A DNA stretch of 26,244 nt. Origin: Clostridia bacterium. GTDB taxonomy: Bacteria; Bacillota; Clostridia; Oscillospirales; Acutalibacteraceae. Positions 14,255-20,894 of the stretch are shown here, piece after piece. The stretch is from positions 1 to 26,244 of the forward strand of contig CAAGJN010000038.1 of assembly GCA_900770255.1 (NCBI GenBank). The letters run 5' to 3'. The notes below the pieces were generated by a model that saw nothing but the letters and a program-made list of their open reading frames with translations, did no database searches and was not told the origin of the DNA. A program made the position numbers and the translations under genes. Positions within the stretch are counted from its first letter, which is position 1, and each line of letters starts with the position of its first letter.

Positions 14255-15151
14255 ATGGCACAGCGCAAGAACGCAGTCGCGCTCGGCAGCTTTGACGGCC
14301 TTCACAGAGGCCACAGGGCGGTGCTCGATCTTGCTCTCTCCTTAAAAAATATCGGGCTTATCCCTTGCGCGCTCGTGTTTGACGAGCACCCGCTCAAGGT
14401 TGTCGGCACAGGCGCACCGCCCGAGCTCATGACGGTGCAGATGCGCGATGGTATGCTCGAGGACTTGGGCATTAAGGTCAGAAAAATATCTTTTGCGCGC
14501 ATTGCCGGCATGTCCGCGCAGGAATTTTTTGACGAGGTGCTCGTCGGCGAGCTCTCGGCCGGCGCTGTCTGCTGCGGATACAACTACCGCTTTGCAAAAA
14601 ACGCCGCGGCCGGCACGGACGAACTCAAAACCCTTTGCCTGCAAAACGGAATAGAGTGTGCGGTTGCGCCGAAAACCGAATACGCGGGTTCTGCGATCAG
14701 CTCGACTCGCATAAGAAAAGCTCTTTCTGACGGCAACATCGAGGACGCGAACGCGATGCTCGGGCGCTGCTTCTCCTACTGTTTTACGGTCGTCAGCGGC
14801 GACAGACGCGGAAGGCTCATCGGCGCACCGACTATAAACCAACACTTCCCCGAGGGCTTCATCGTTCCGAAATTCGGCGTATATGCCTCGGCGGTACCGA
14901 TAGACGGCGAGCTGCACGCGGCGGTGACAAACATAGGCCGCCGCCCGTCGTTCACCTGCAACGACCTGCGCAGCGAGACGTGCATCACCGACTTTTCAGG
15001 CGACCTGTACGGCAGAGACGTTGAAGTGAAACTCCTCAAATATATCCGCCCCGAACGGGTGTTCAATTCGCTCGACGAGCTCAGCGATCAGATCGCGGCG
15101 GACGCGGAAAAAGCGAAAAAAATTTTTAAAGAAGCATCAGACATAAAATAA
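14255..15151 (+). CDS. ribF: Bifunctional riboflavin kinase / FAD synthetase
   Basis: The protein has 298 residues. The N-terminal FAD synthetase half has the nucleotidyltransferase motif GSFDGLHRGH (11-20), FDEHP (42-46) and ISSTRIR (148-154). The C-terminal flavokinase half has GDRRGRLIGAPTIN (182-195), TNIGRRPSF and the acidic DFSGDLYGRDVEV. It converts riboflavin to FMN and then FAD in the cytoplasm. Two places deviate from the usual patterns: GFPTAN is GAPTIN, and the usual FGxxRxG segment reads FAKNAAAG. Both halves are otherwise whole, so I expect an active but divergent enzyme. The ribosome site GGGGAG lies before the ATG, the frame follows typA directly, and a bidirectional terminator begins at its stop codon. 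Confidence 0.93.
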   Translation: MAQRKNAVALGSFDGLHRGHRAVLDLALSLKNIGLIPCALVFDEHPLKVVGTGAPPELMTVQMRDGMLEDLGIKVRKISFARIAGMSAQEFFDEVLVGELSAGAVCCGYNYRFAKNAAAGTDELKTLCLQNGIECAVAPKTEYAGSAISSTRIRKALSDGNIEDANAMLGRCFSYCFTVVSGDRRGRLIGAPTINQHFPEGFIVPKFGVYASAVPIDGELHAAVTNIGRRPSFTCNDLRSETCITDFSGDLYGRDVEVKLLKYIRPERVFNSLDELSDQIAADAEKAKKIFKEASDIK

Positions 15152-15190
15152 GCTCAGACAGCATAACAGCCGTCTGAGCTTCTTTCTTTG
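15151..15190. terminator. Bidirectional terminator between ribF and the XRE gene
   Basis: AGCTCAGAC (15151-15159) pairs perfectly with GTCTGAGCT (15172-15180). TCTTTCTTTG follows on the plus strand and TTATTTTATG on the minus strand, so it can serve both convergent genes. Confidence 0.82.
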
Positions 15191-15198
15191 TTGAGACT

Positions 15199-15864
15199 TT
15201 ATTTCTCCTGTTTTCTGTTTTTTCCGCGGTCTTTCAGTCTTTTGATGCCCGTGCCAAGCGCGAGTCCGGCAGCCGAAATGGCAGCGCCTGCCAGAATAAG
15301 CGTAAAATCGGGGACATTTATCTTTCCGAACGACGCGGTGTTCGCCGCCAGAAACGTAAGAACATCGACAAGCATATACATCACGCCGAAGATGAGCGCC
15401 GAAAACCACTTTCCCCTGCCCCAATAGCCGTTTGCCGCGATGAGCAGAGAGACGACAAATGTAGTCACCGGTATAACGCCCCACATGACGATAAGCGAGT
15501 AAGCTCCTGCGTCTGAGCCCGATACCGCCAGCCAGAAAAAGGCGACCGATACTGCCCAGATAACAAGATATGCAGCGATCAGAATGATTTTTCCGAGCCT
15601 GCTGCGGCTCTTTACCATGTTAGTGCTCTCCTCAAGATAATCAAGATAATCAGACATTGGTTTTTCCTCCCTTTCTTTGAGCAGGAGGTCGAGGCTGATA
15701 TTATAGATATCGCTCATCTTTATAACGCTGATTATATCGGGATATGTCCTGCCGTTCTCCCAGTTTGAGACCGTCTGCCGGCTCACGCCGAGCGCTTCGG
15801 CAATCTGCTCCTGCGTGAGTCCAGCGTCGTTTCTTGCGCCTTTGAGCTTTGCTCCTATGTCCAT
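15199..15864 (-). CDS. XRE-family regulator with four-helix membrane tail
   Basis: This 221-residue protein starts with a classic HTH_XRE domain (MDIGAKLKGARNDAGLTQEQ, then SRQTVSNWENGRTYPD). A linker (about residues 60-90) leads to four predicted membrane segments: KIILIAAYLVIWAVSVAFF, YSLIVMWGVIPVTTFVVSLL, FSALIFGVMYMLVDVLTFL and LILAGAAISAAGLALG. A basic tail ends the protein. Membrane-tethered XRE regulators in Firmicutes are thought to respond to envelope signals; no specific signal is visible here. I chose ATG 15864 over the GTG at 15885 because GGAGAG sits 5 bases before it. The gene is probably monocistronic. The half-site pair ACTTTA/TAAGT near 15932-15950 could be a weak operator. 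Confidence 0.86.
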   Translation of the reverse strand: MDIGAKLKGARNDAGLTQEQIAEALGVSRQTVSNWENGRTYPDIISVIKMSDIYNISLDLLLKEREEKPMSDYLDYLEESTNMVKSRSRLGKIILIAAYLVIWAVSVAFFWLAVSGSDAGAYSLIVMWGVIPVTTFVVSLLIAANGYWGRGKWFSALIFGVMYMLVDVLTFLAANTASFGKINVPDFTLILAGAAISAAGLALGTGIKRLKDRGKNRKQEK

Positions 15865-15973
15865 CAGTCTCTCCGCTCCTTTCACCAGTATCTTATCTCC
15901 GGGGAGGAGGTTTGTCTATCAAATCCGTTTTACTTTAGGTGTTTTTAAGTGCAAAAATGCTTTTACATAAGCT

Positions 15974-16003
15974 AAAAGAGCCTCTCTCATTCGGGAGAAG
16001 CTC
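15974..16003 (-). terminator. Terminator of serS
   Basis: Reading leftwards, GAGC-TTCTC pairs with GAGAG-(AG)-GCTC with a small bulge, followed by TTTTAG. It lies 15 bases after the serS stop. Confidence 0.65.
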
Positions 16004-16018
16004 AGGCTGTTGAAAAAC

Positions 16019-17299
16019 TCAGCCGCCGATCTTCTCCTTGCCGCCCATATAAGGTCTGAGCGCCTCGGGGATGTTCACGCTGCCGTCTGCGTTGAGGTTA
16101 TTCTCAAGGAATGCAATGAGCATTCTCGGCGGGGCAACCACGGTGTTGTTGAGCGTATGAGCAAAGTGCTTGCCGTCCTTGCCGTTGATGCGGATCTTCA
16201 GCCTGCGCGCCTGCGCATCGCCGAGGTTCGAGCATGAGCCGACCTCAAAATACTTCTTCTGTCTGGGCGACCACGCTTCGACGTCGATGGACTTTACCTT
16301 GAGATCGGCAAGGTCGCCGGAGCAGCATTCAAGCGTGCGCACCGGGATATCAAGAGTGCGGAAGAAGTCAACCGTGTTCTGCCAGAGCCTGTCGAACCAC
16401 ATCTTGCTGTCCTCCGGCTCGCAGACAACGATCATCTCCTGCTTCTCGAACTGGTGAATCCGATAAACTCCGCGCTCCTCTATGCCGTGGGCGCCCTTCT
16501 CCTTGCGGAAGCAGGGGGAATAGCTCGTAAGAGTCAGCGGCAGCGTCTCGGGCTGGATGATAGTATCGATAAACTTGCCGATCATCGAGTGCTCGCTCGT
16601 TCCGATGAGATAGAGATCCTCGCCCTCGATCTTGTACATCATGGCGTCCATCTCGGCAAAGCTCATGACGCCGGTGACAACGTCGCTGCGAATCATGAAC
16701 GGAGGCACGCAGTAGGTAAACCCGCGGTCGATCATGAAGTCGCGCGCATATGAGATAACCGCCGAGTGCAGCCTTGCAACATCGCCCATGAGATAATAGA
16801 AGCCGTTGCCGGCGACCTTGCGCGCGGAGTCGAGATCGATGCCGTTTAGCTTCTCCATGATCTCGGTGTGATAGGGCACCTCAAAGTCCGGCACCTTCGG
16901 CTCGCCGAAGCGCTGTATCTCGACATTCTCGCTGTCGTCGCGGCCGATCGGCACGCTGGGGTCGATGATGTTCGGGATGACCATCATAATCTTTTTTATC
17001 TTCTCGCCGAGCTCCTCCTCGAGCTTTTCAAGCTCCGCAAGGCGTGCGGCGTTCACGCTGACCTGAGCCTTGACGGCCTCGGCCTCCTCTCGCTTGCCCT
17101 GCGCCATAAGTGCGCCTATCTGCTTTGAGAGGCGGTTGCGGCTGCCGCGAAGCTCGTCGGCCTCGCCCTTTGCAGCGCGGCTGAGCCGGTCGAGCTCAAT
17201 CACCTCATCGACGAGCGGAAGCTTCTGATCCTGAAATTTCTTCCTGATATTTTCCTTTACAACGTCAGGATTCTCCCTGACAAACCTGAGATCCAGCAT
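16019..17299 (-). CDS. serS: Seryl-tRNA synthetase
   Basis: A 426-residue class II synthetase that charges tRNA-Ser. An N-terminal coiled-coil arm (about 30-105) is followed by the catalytic core: TSEH (234-237), motif 2 FRKEKGAHGIEERGVYRIHQFEKQE (264-288) and motif 3 FEVGSCSNLGDAQARRLKIR (351-370). Towards the C-terminus, HTLNNTVVAPPRML (381-394) replaces the commoner TLNGSGLAVGRTL and suggests a divergent SerS subgroup. The ATG at 17299 follows AGGAGG; a TTG six codons upstream is part of that ribosome site. A T-box leader precedes it, so serine starvation should raise expression. The promoter overlaps the end of the ECF gene. Confidence 0.96.
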   Translation of the reverse strand: MLDLRFVRENPDVVKENIRKKFQDQKLPLVDEVIELDRLSRAAKGEADELRGSRNRLSKQIGALMAQGKREEAEAVKAQVSVNAARLAELEKLEEELGEKIKKIMMVIPNIIDPSVPIGRDDSENVEIQRFGEPKVPDFEVPYHTEIMEKLNGIDLDSARKVAGNGFYYLMGDVARLHSAVISYARDFMIDRGFTYCVPPFMIRSDVVTGVMSFAEMDAMMYKIEGEDLYLIGTSEHSMIGKFIDTIIQPETLPLTLTSYSPCFRKEKGAHGIEERGVYRIHQFEKQEMIVVCEPEDSKMWFDRLWQNTVDFFRTLDIPVRTLECCSGDLADLKVKSIDVEAWSPRQKKYFEVGSCSNLGDAQARRLKIRINGKDGKHFAHTLNNTVVAPPRMLIAFLENNLNADGSVNIPEALRPYMGGKEKIGG

Positions 17300-17330
17300 T
17301 TTATTATCCTCCTGCAATGTTTTATCAGCA

Positions 17331-17368
17331 AAAACACCCTCAAGGCGGACTTCTCCGCCTCAAGGGTG
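17331..17368 (-). terminator. T-box-controlled terminator
   Basis: Stem CACCCT-ca-AGGCGGA/TCCGCCT-ca-AGGGTG (17335-17368) with loop CTTC and a small internal CA/CA loop, followed on the minus strand by TTTTTG. It is the off-state structure of the T-box. Confidence 0.88.
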
Positions 17369-17556
17369 CAATAAGCACGGTACCACCTTGGTTTTTAACT
17401 CTCCGCCCTTAACGCGGGCTCTCGTCGGGACTCGTCGCCCCGCGGCTCGAAAGCGGAATAGACCCTGCGGGCGAAAGAAACTCGCAGCAGATGTTTCTCT
17501 CTCTGATCGCCCCAAAGAGCCCGTGTTCTTCGTCACAGCCTTTGAAATATAGGATA
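17331..17556 (-). promoter_or_regulatory. T-box leader for serine (serS)
   Basis: Reading leftwards, the region has stem-loop elements, then the conserved T-box AAGGTGGTACCGTGC (plus-strand 17375-17389), then a terminator with a T-run, just before serS. Uncharged tRNA-Ser should pair with the leader and favour the antiterminator. The segment GGGTCTATTCC (plus-strand 17455-17465) offers UCU or UCC as the serine specifier; I could not decide between them by eye. Confidence 0.9.
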
Positions 17557-17585
17557 ATTATATACCGCAGAAAAATCAAAGTCAA
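17557..17585 (-). promoter_or_regulatory. Promoter of the serS T-box transcript
   Basis: On the minus strand, TTGACT (plus 17580-17585) and TATAAT (plus 17557-17562) with a 17-bp spacer. The -35 box covers the stop codon of the upstream ECF gene. Confidence 0.82.
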
Positions 17586-18130
17586 GTCTGAGTTTGCGGC
17601 ACCAGCTTTGCTTTTTTAAGCGCCTTGACGAGCGTCGGAATAATAGCGAGCTGAATGAGCAGGCCGGGCAGGCAGGTTACAAACGAGGCGGTCAGCCACA
17701 TCTTAAACGAATATTCGCCGGCCGAGAATATCAGCGCGTTGAGCACTCCGGAGACTGCGCGCCCTGCGAGCAGCGCCGTTACAAGGCTCGCATAGAGCGC
17801 CGGGTAGCTCGTCTTATACTTGAGCACATACGTCATTATGCCCGTAACAGCACCATATATTGCAAGCTCGATCACCATCGACGGCAGCATTGCGGCGGGC
17901 GGCATCTGAGTCAGCAGAGAGGAGAGCACAGGCCCCGCTATGCCGCAGATAAGGCCGTACTGCCAGCCGCAGATAAGCCCGCAGAGCAGCACGGGGATGT
18001 GCATGGGCAGAAACACTCTGCCCGCATTCTGCACCGCATGAAAGGCCATCGGCAGGACGATGCACAGCGCCACGCACAGCGCGGTCGTTACTATCTTTCT
18101 TATTCTTATTGAGTTTGCTGATTTGCTCAT
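17582..18130 (-). CDS. ECF transporter substrate-binding (S) component, substrate unassigned
   Basis: This 182-residue membrane protein has about six hydrophobic helices, the normal size of ECF S components. The segment PMHIPVLLCGLICGWQYGLICGIAGPVLSSLLTQMPP is typical of the ECF_trnsprt family, in which the S component binds a vitamin or related small molecule and works with a shared EcfA-EcfA'-EcfT energising module. That module is not in the window, so the gene belongs to the group with a stand-alone S subunit. I cannot name the substrate: no known vitamin riboswitch is recognisable, and ribF nearby is on the other strand. A good AAAGGAAG ribosome site precedes the ATG. Expression is probably set by the attenuator-like leader upstream. 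Confidence 0.85.
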   Translation of the reverse strand: MSKSANSIRIRKIVTTALCVALCIVLPMAFHAVQNAGRVFLPMHIPVLLCGLICGWQYGLICGIAGPVLSSLLTQMPPAAMLPSMVIELAIYGAVTGIMTYVLKYKTSYPALYASLVTALLAGRAVSGVLNALIFSAGEYSFKMWLTASFVTCLPGLLIQLAIIPTLVKALKKAKLVPQTQT

Positions 18131-18143
18131 TGAAACTTCCTTT

Positions 18144-18268
18144 CAAAACAAAACGCGAGGGCAGTTCTGCTCTCTTCTGAAAGCAAAATTACCCTCGCGG
18201 CAACGTTTTCACAGTATTATATGTATATATCCTGCTCTCTTCTGAGAGCACGGCTTCTTCATGAAGTC
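18144..18268 (-). promoter_or_regulatory. Attenuator-like leader with a duplicated hairpin
   Basis: Reading leftwards, the leader begins near 18268 and contains hairpin TGCTCTC-AGAA-GAGAGCA (plus 18233-18250). Near its end is a terminator with stem CGCGAGGG/CCCTCGCG (plus 18192-18199 and 18154-18161) followed by TTTTGTTTTG. Inside the terminator loop lies a second, near-identical hairpin TGCTTTC-AGAA-GAGAGCA (plus 18168-18185). The 19-base repeat differs at one position. I do not recognise a named riboswitch; a ligand aptamer or an RNA-binding protein site are both possible. Confidence 0.75.
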
Positions 18269-18274
18269 TCCACT

Positions 18275-18302
18275 ATTATATCACATATTTCGTCAAAATC
18301 AA
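18275..18302 (-). promoter_or_regulatory. Promoter of the ECF S-component gene
   Basis: On the minus strand, TTGATT (plus 18297-18302) and TATAAT (plus 18275-18280) with a 16-bp spacer. The -35 box overlaps the stop codon of the DUF3842 gene. Confidence 0.72.
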
Positions 18303-18703
18303 GCATCTTTTCCTATCTCTTTGACTGCGGCCTGAATGAGCTTTGAAACCTGCACATCATCGACGCCGACCACCATGTTGTCGCAGTGATTCATCGGCAC
18401 GAGCACACGCTTCGCCCTGCTCTGCCCGACGGCAACGGCCATCTTCGGCGTAATCTCGCCGAGCAGCGCGTCGGCGATCACTATCCCGACCGGCCCCGCT
18501 ATCACGTCGGCGCTGCGGCAGCCGACGCACACGGCATTCTCCCCTGTGGCGGCAAGATCCGCACCGGCCTTGAGCATCGCCGCAGTTGCCGCGCTGTTTG
18601 TGCCGACAGCGGTTACGGTAACCTCGGGATAGGCGCTCTTCACCGCGCCGACGAGCATCCTGCCGATGCCGCCTCCCTGACCGTCTATTATCAGAACGTT
18701 CAT
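18299..18703 (-). CDS. DUF3842 family protein
   Basis: A 134-residue protein that matches DUF3842 throughout: it starts MNVLIIDGQGGGIGRMLV, a nucleotide-binding-like glycine loop, and continues TAVGTNSAATAAMLKAGAD, GPVGIVIADALLGEITPKM and AVGQSRAKRVLVPMNHC. The family is common in Clostridia and has no firm function; a small Rossmann-like fold is likely. The ATG at 18703 has GGTGGTG ahead of it and starts 16 bases after the stop of the Cys4 protein gene, so the two form an operon from the divergent promoter near 19279. Linked function with the metal-knuckle protein is possible but unproved. Confidence 0.9.
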   Translation of the reverse strand: MNVLIIDGQGGGIGRMLVGAVKSAYPEVTVTAVGTNSAATAAMLKAGADLAATGENAVCVGCRSADVIAGPVGIVIADALLGEITPKMAVAVGQSRAKRVLVPMNHCDNMVVGVDDVQVSKLIQAAVKEIGKDA

Positions 18704-18719
18704 CGGATCACCACCCAAA

Positions 18720-19205
18720 TCAGTTGACGGGCTCAAACATATCCCCGCCCACGCCGCAGTTTTCACAGCGTTTCGGGGCCTTGTCGCCCTCTATCTCGAA
18801 GCCGCAGATCGAGCAACGCATACGCGCGACGCCATCTCTCTCGGCTCTGAAAAGCTCCTGAGGAGCATTGCACTTGCGGCAGCTCTCGGGCGCGTTCTCG
18901 CTCTGAACCCTGAGCCCGCAGACCGTACAGACCCACGTTCTGTTTCTGGCAGGGCGCCTCTCCTCTATCAGCTCGCCGCCGACGCCGCAGTTCTCGCAGC
19001 GCTCCGGCTTTTCGTTTTCCTCGTGGATATGCCCGCAGATCGTGCAGACATATACGGGGCGTTTGACCTTCTCTACCTGCTCCTCGACCGGCTGTGAAAG
19101 CGCCGCGGGAGCCGAGCATTTCGGGCATTTATCGGCGTCTCTGTCAAATGTGCAGCCGCACACCCTACAGCGTATACGCACGCCGCTTGTTCCCTCTTTG
19201 CTCAC
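18720..19205 (-). CDS. Tandem rubredoxin-like / zinc-ribbon protein with four Cys4 knuckles
   Basis: In 161 residues there are four CxxC...CxxC modules: C13/C16/C27/C30, C54/C57/C70/C73, C93/C96/C109/C112 and C131/C134/C147/C150. Modules 2 to 4 read like the small rubredoxin-type domains at the end of rubrerythrins (CTICGHIHEENEKPERCENC). Each could bind one iron or zinc; iron would suggest electron transfer, zinc a structural or binding role. The sequence does not settle which. There is no diiron domain, so it is not a rubrerythrin. The GTG start at 19205 follows GGAGGG by 5 bases. It is the first gene of an operon with DUF3842. Confidence 0.85.
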   Translation of the reverse strand: MSKEGTSGVRIRCRVCGCTFDRDADKCPKCSAPAALSQPVEEQVEKVKRPVYVCTICGHIHEENEKPERCENCGVGGELIEERRPARNRTWVCTVCGLRVQSENAPESCRKCNAPQELFRAERDGVARMRCSICGFEIEGDKAPKRCENCGVGGDMFEPVN

Positions 19206-19249
19206 CGAATCCCTCCGTTTTTTACAGTAATTCCCTTGCGGGTACTTCT

Positions 19250-19279
19250 ATTTTATCATCAAACTCACAGAAAAGTCAA
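19250..19279 (-). promoter_or_regulatory. Leftward promoter of the Cys4-DUF3842 operon
   Basis: On the minus strand, TTGACT (plus 19274-19279) and TAAAAT (plus 19250-19255), 18-bp spacer. It lies back to back with the M20 promoter. Confidence 0.68.
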
Positions 19280-19280
19280 G

Positions 19281-19309
19281 TTGCACAGCCCGGTACGATA
19301 TGATAAAAT
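19281..19309 (+). promoter_or_regulatory. Rightward promoter of the M20 peptidase gene
   Basis: TTGCAC (19281-19286) and TAAAAT (19304-19309), 17-bp spacer, one base from the opposing -35 box. Confidence 0.68.
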
Positions 19310-19340
19310 ACAGGTGAACACATCAAAAGGAGAGATAAAA

Positions 19341-20783
19341 TTGAAAGTTCTTTATATAATTCTGATTTTACTCAGCCTGCTGCTGATTTTCGCGGCGGTG
19401 ATTGTCATCAGAGCCGTGCTCGCAGGCAGGACGAACGAGCCGATAGGCAAAAAGCCGGTGCTCACATCGCCCGAGGAGGATGAGCAATACGGCGAGCGCC
19501 TGCTCGAGATGATAAAATGTCAGACCGTCTCGTCGAGCGACATGTACAACGACGCTGAGTTTGCCCGTCTGCGCGCCTGTGTCAAAGAGCTGTTTCCGCT
19601 GCTGCATGAGCGCGCCGAGATAAGATATTTCAGCGAGGATTGCTGGGTCTATAAAATTGAAGGCCGCAACACGGCGCGCAACATTCTTCTCATGTCGCAT
19701 CACGACGTCGTTGCGGCGACGGGCGAATGGAGTCATGAGAAGTTCGGTGAAATAGAGGGCGGGAAGCTCTGGGGACGCGGAACGGTGGACACCAAGACAT
19801 CACTTTTCGCTGAGATGTCCGCTGTAGAAGAGCTGCTCGCGGAGGACTTCGTTCCGGCGTGCAATATCTATATCGCCTCGGGACATAACGAGGAGGTTTT
19901 CGGTGACGGCATCCACGAGGCCGTGCGCTGGTTTGAGGAGCAGGGGATAGAGTTTGAGCTCGCGATCGACGAGGGCGGCGGAGTTATCAGCGCACCGCTC
20001 GACGGAATGAGCTGCAAATGCGCAATGATCGCCGTGCACGAAAAGGGCTATCACAGAATCAACGTCCGCGCCGTGCAGGGCGATACCGAGGGACTGACTC
20101 TCAGCGAAAGCCCTGTCACTCGCGTGGCAAAATTCATATCCGAGGCGGACAGTCTCAAGCTGACCGTCAAAATGCCGTCGCAGGTGCGCGATATGCTCGA
20201 ATCGCTCCTGCCGTACATGGATCTTAAGCTTCGGCTTATTTTGGCAAATCTCTGGTGCTTTGAGCCGCTGCTGATAAAGCTGCTGCCAAAGATAAACTCG
20301 CAGGCGGCCGCGATGCTCGGCACTACATGTAAATTTGGCAGCATCGAATCGAAAAAAGGGTTGACGCCGCGCGACAACGAGTGCACCGCAAGCGCGCTGC
20401 TGCGCTACATAGATGAGGAGGATCTCGCAAAAGACATGGAGAAGATCCGCGCGCTTGCAAAAAAATATTCGCTGGAGCTGACGGAGCCCGCCGACGGACA
20501 TGAATTTCACCGTCCGGCCGACACCAACAGCCGCGGCTACAAATATGTCTGCCGCTGCGCGCGCAAGGTGTTTCCCCATGCCGCAGTCGCACCGTTCGTG
20601 CTCGCCGCCGGGACTGACGCGCGCTGGATGAGCGACGTGTGTCCGTGCACGCTGCGCTTTGCGCCGATAGACATAAACATGCAGCAGTTCAACAGCGTCC
20701 ACAGCATCGACGAGAACATTGACCTTTCGGCCATCGGCGAGGCGATAGAATTCTACAGAGAGGTCATAAAAAACTATAAATAA
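19341..20783 (+). CDS. M20-family metallopeptidase with N-terminal membrane anchor (PM20D1-like)
   Basis: A 480-residue dinuclear zinc hydrolase of the M20 carboxypeptidase group. Residues about 4-28 (YIILILLSLLLIFAAVIVIRAVL) form a membrane anchor or signal segment, so the catalytic part probably faces outside. Metal and catalytic residues: HHD (120-122), D150 in WGRGTVDTK, E184/E185 in SGHNEEVFG, DE at 210-211, and a C-terminal His in NSVHSIDENID. The usual aspartate before EE is Asn183, an uncommon change that leaves the catalytic glutamate. PM20D1-like enzymes act on N-acyl amino acids or dipeptides; the substrate here is unknown. The TTG start at 19341 follows AAGGAGAG; in-frame upstream codons precede the promoter and are untranslated. 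Confidence 0.9.
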   Translation: MKVLYIILILLSLLLIFAAVIVIRAVLAGRTNEPIGKKPVLTSPEEDEQYGERLLEMIKCQTVSSSDMYNDAEFARLRACVKELFPLLHERAEIRYFSEDCWVYKIEGRNTARNILLMSHHDVVAATGEWSHEKFGEIEGGKLWGRGTVDTKTSLFAEMSAVEELLAEDFVPACNIYIASGHNEEVFGDGIHEAVRWFEEQGIEFELAIDEGGGVISAPLDGMSCKCAMIAVHEKGYHRINVRAVQGDTEGLTLSESPVTRVAKFISEADSLKLTVKMPSQVRDMLESLLPYMDLKLRLILANLWCFEPLLIKLLPKINSQAAAMLGTTCKFGSIESKKGLTPRDNECTASALLRYIDEEDLAKDMEKIRALAKKYSLELTEPADGHEFHRPADTNSRGYKYVCRCARKVFPHAAVAPFVLAAGTDARWMSDVCPCTLRFAPIDINMQQFNSVHSIDENIDLSAIGEAIEFYREVIKNYK

Positions 20784-20830
20784 AAAAACACCTCAGTCTG
20801 ACTCATGGCCTGGCTGCGGTATTCTTTGCA

Positions 20831-20876
20831 TCAGCCCCTCCTCCGCGTTAAACGGAGGAGGGGCTGAATCCTATCT
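20831..20876. terminator. Strong hairpin terminator after the M20 gene
   Basis: A perfect 15-bp stem (TCAGCCCCTCCTCCG 20831-20845 with 20853-20867) with a 7-base loop, then ATCCTATCTTAT. It lies between convergent genes and may stop transcription from either side, although neither flank has an ideal T-run. Confidence 0.75.
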
Positions 20877-20894
20877 TATCCTGTGCGTGTCAGA

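Noticed and set aside
13397..14314. Long leftward frames opposite typA, the M20 gene and the surface phosphoesterase
   Set aside because: They are mirror frames of GC-rich coding sequence without ribosome sites or recognisable domains.
15932..15950. Operator for the membrane XRE regulator
   Set aside because: The half-sites match imperfectly and no clear promoter could be placed around them; mentioned only as a weak possibility in the gene entry.
18131..18270. Known vitamin riboswitch (TPP, FMN, THF, preQ1) before the ECF S gene
   Set aside because: None of the conserved cores I know is present; only the terminator and duplicated hairpin are clear.
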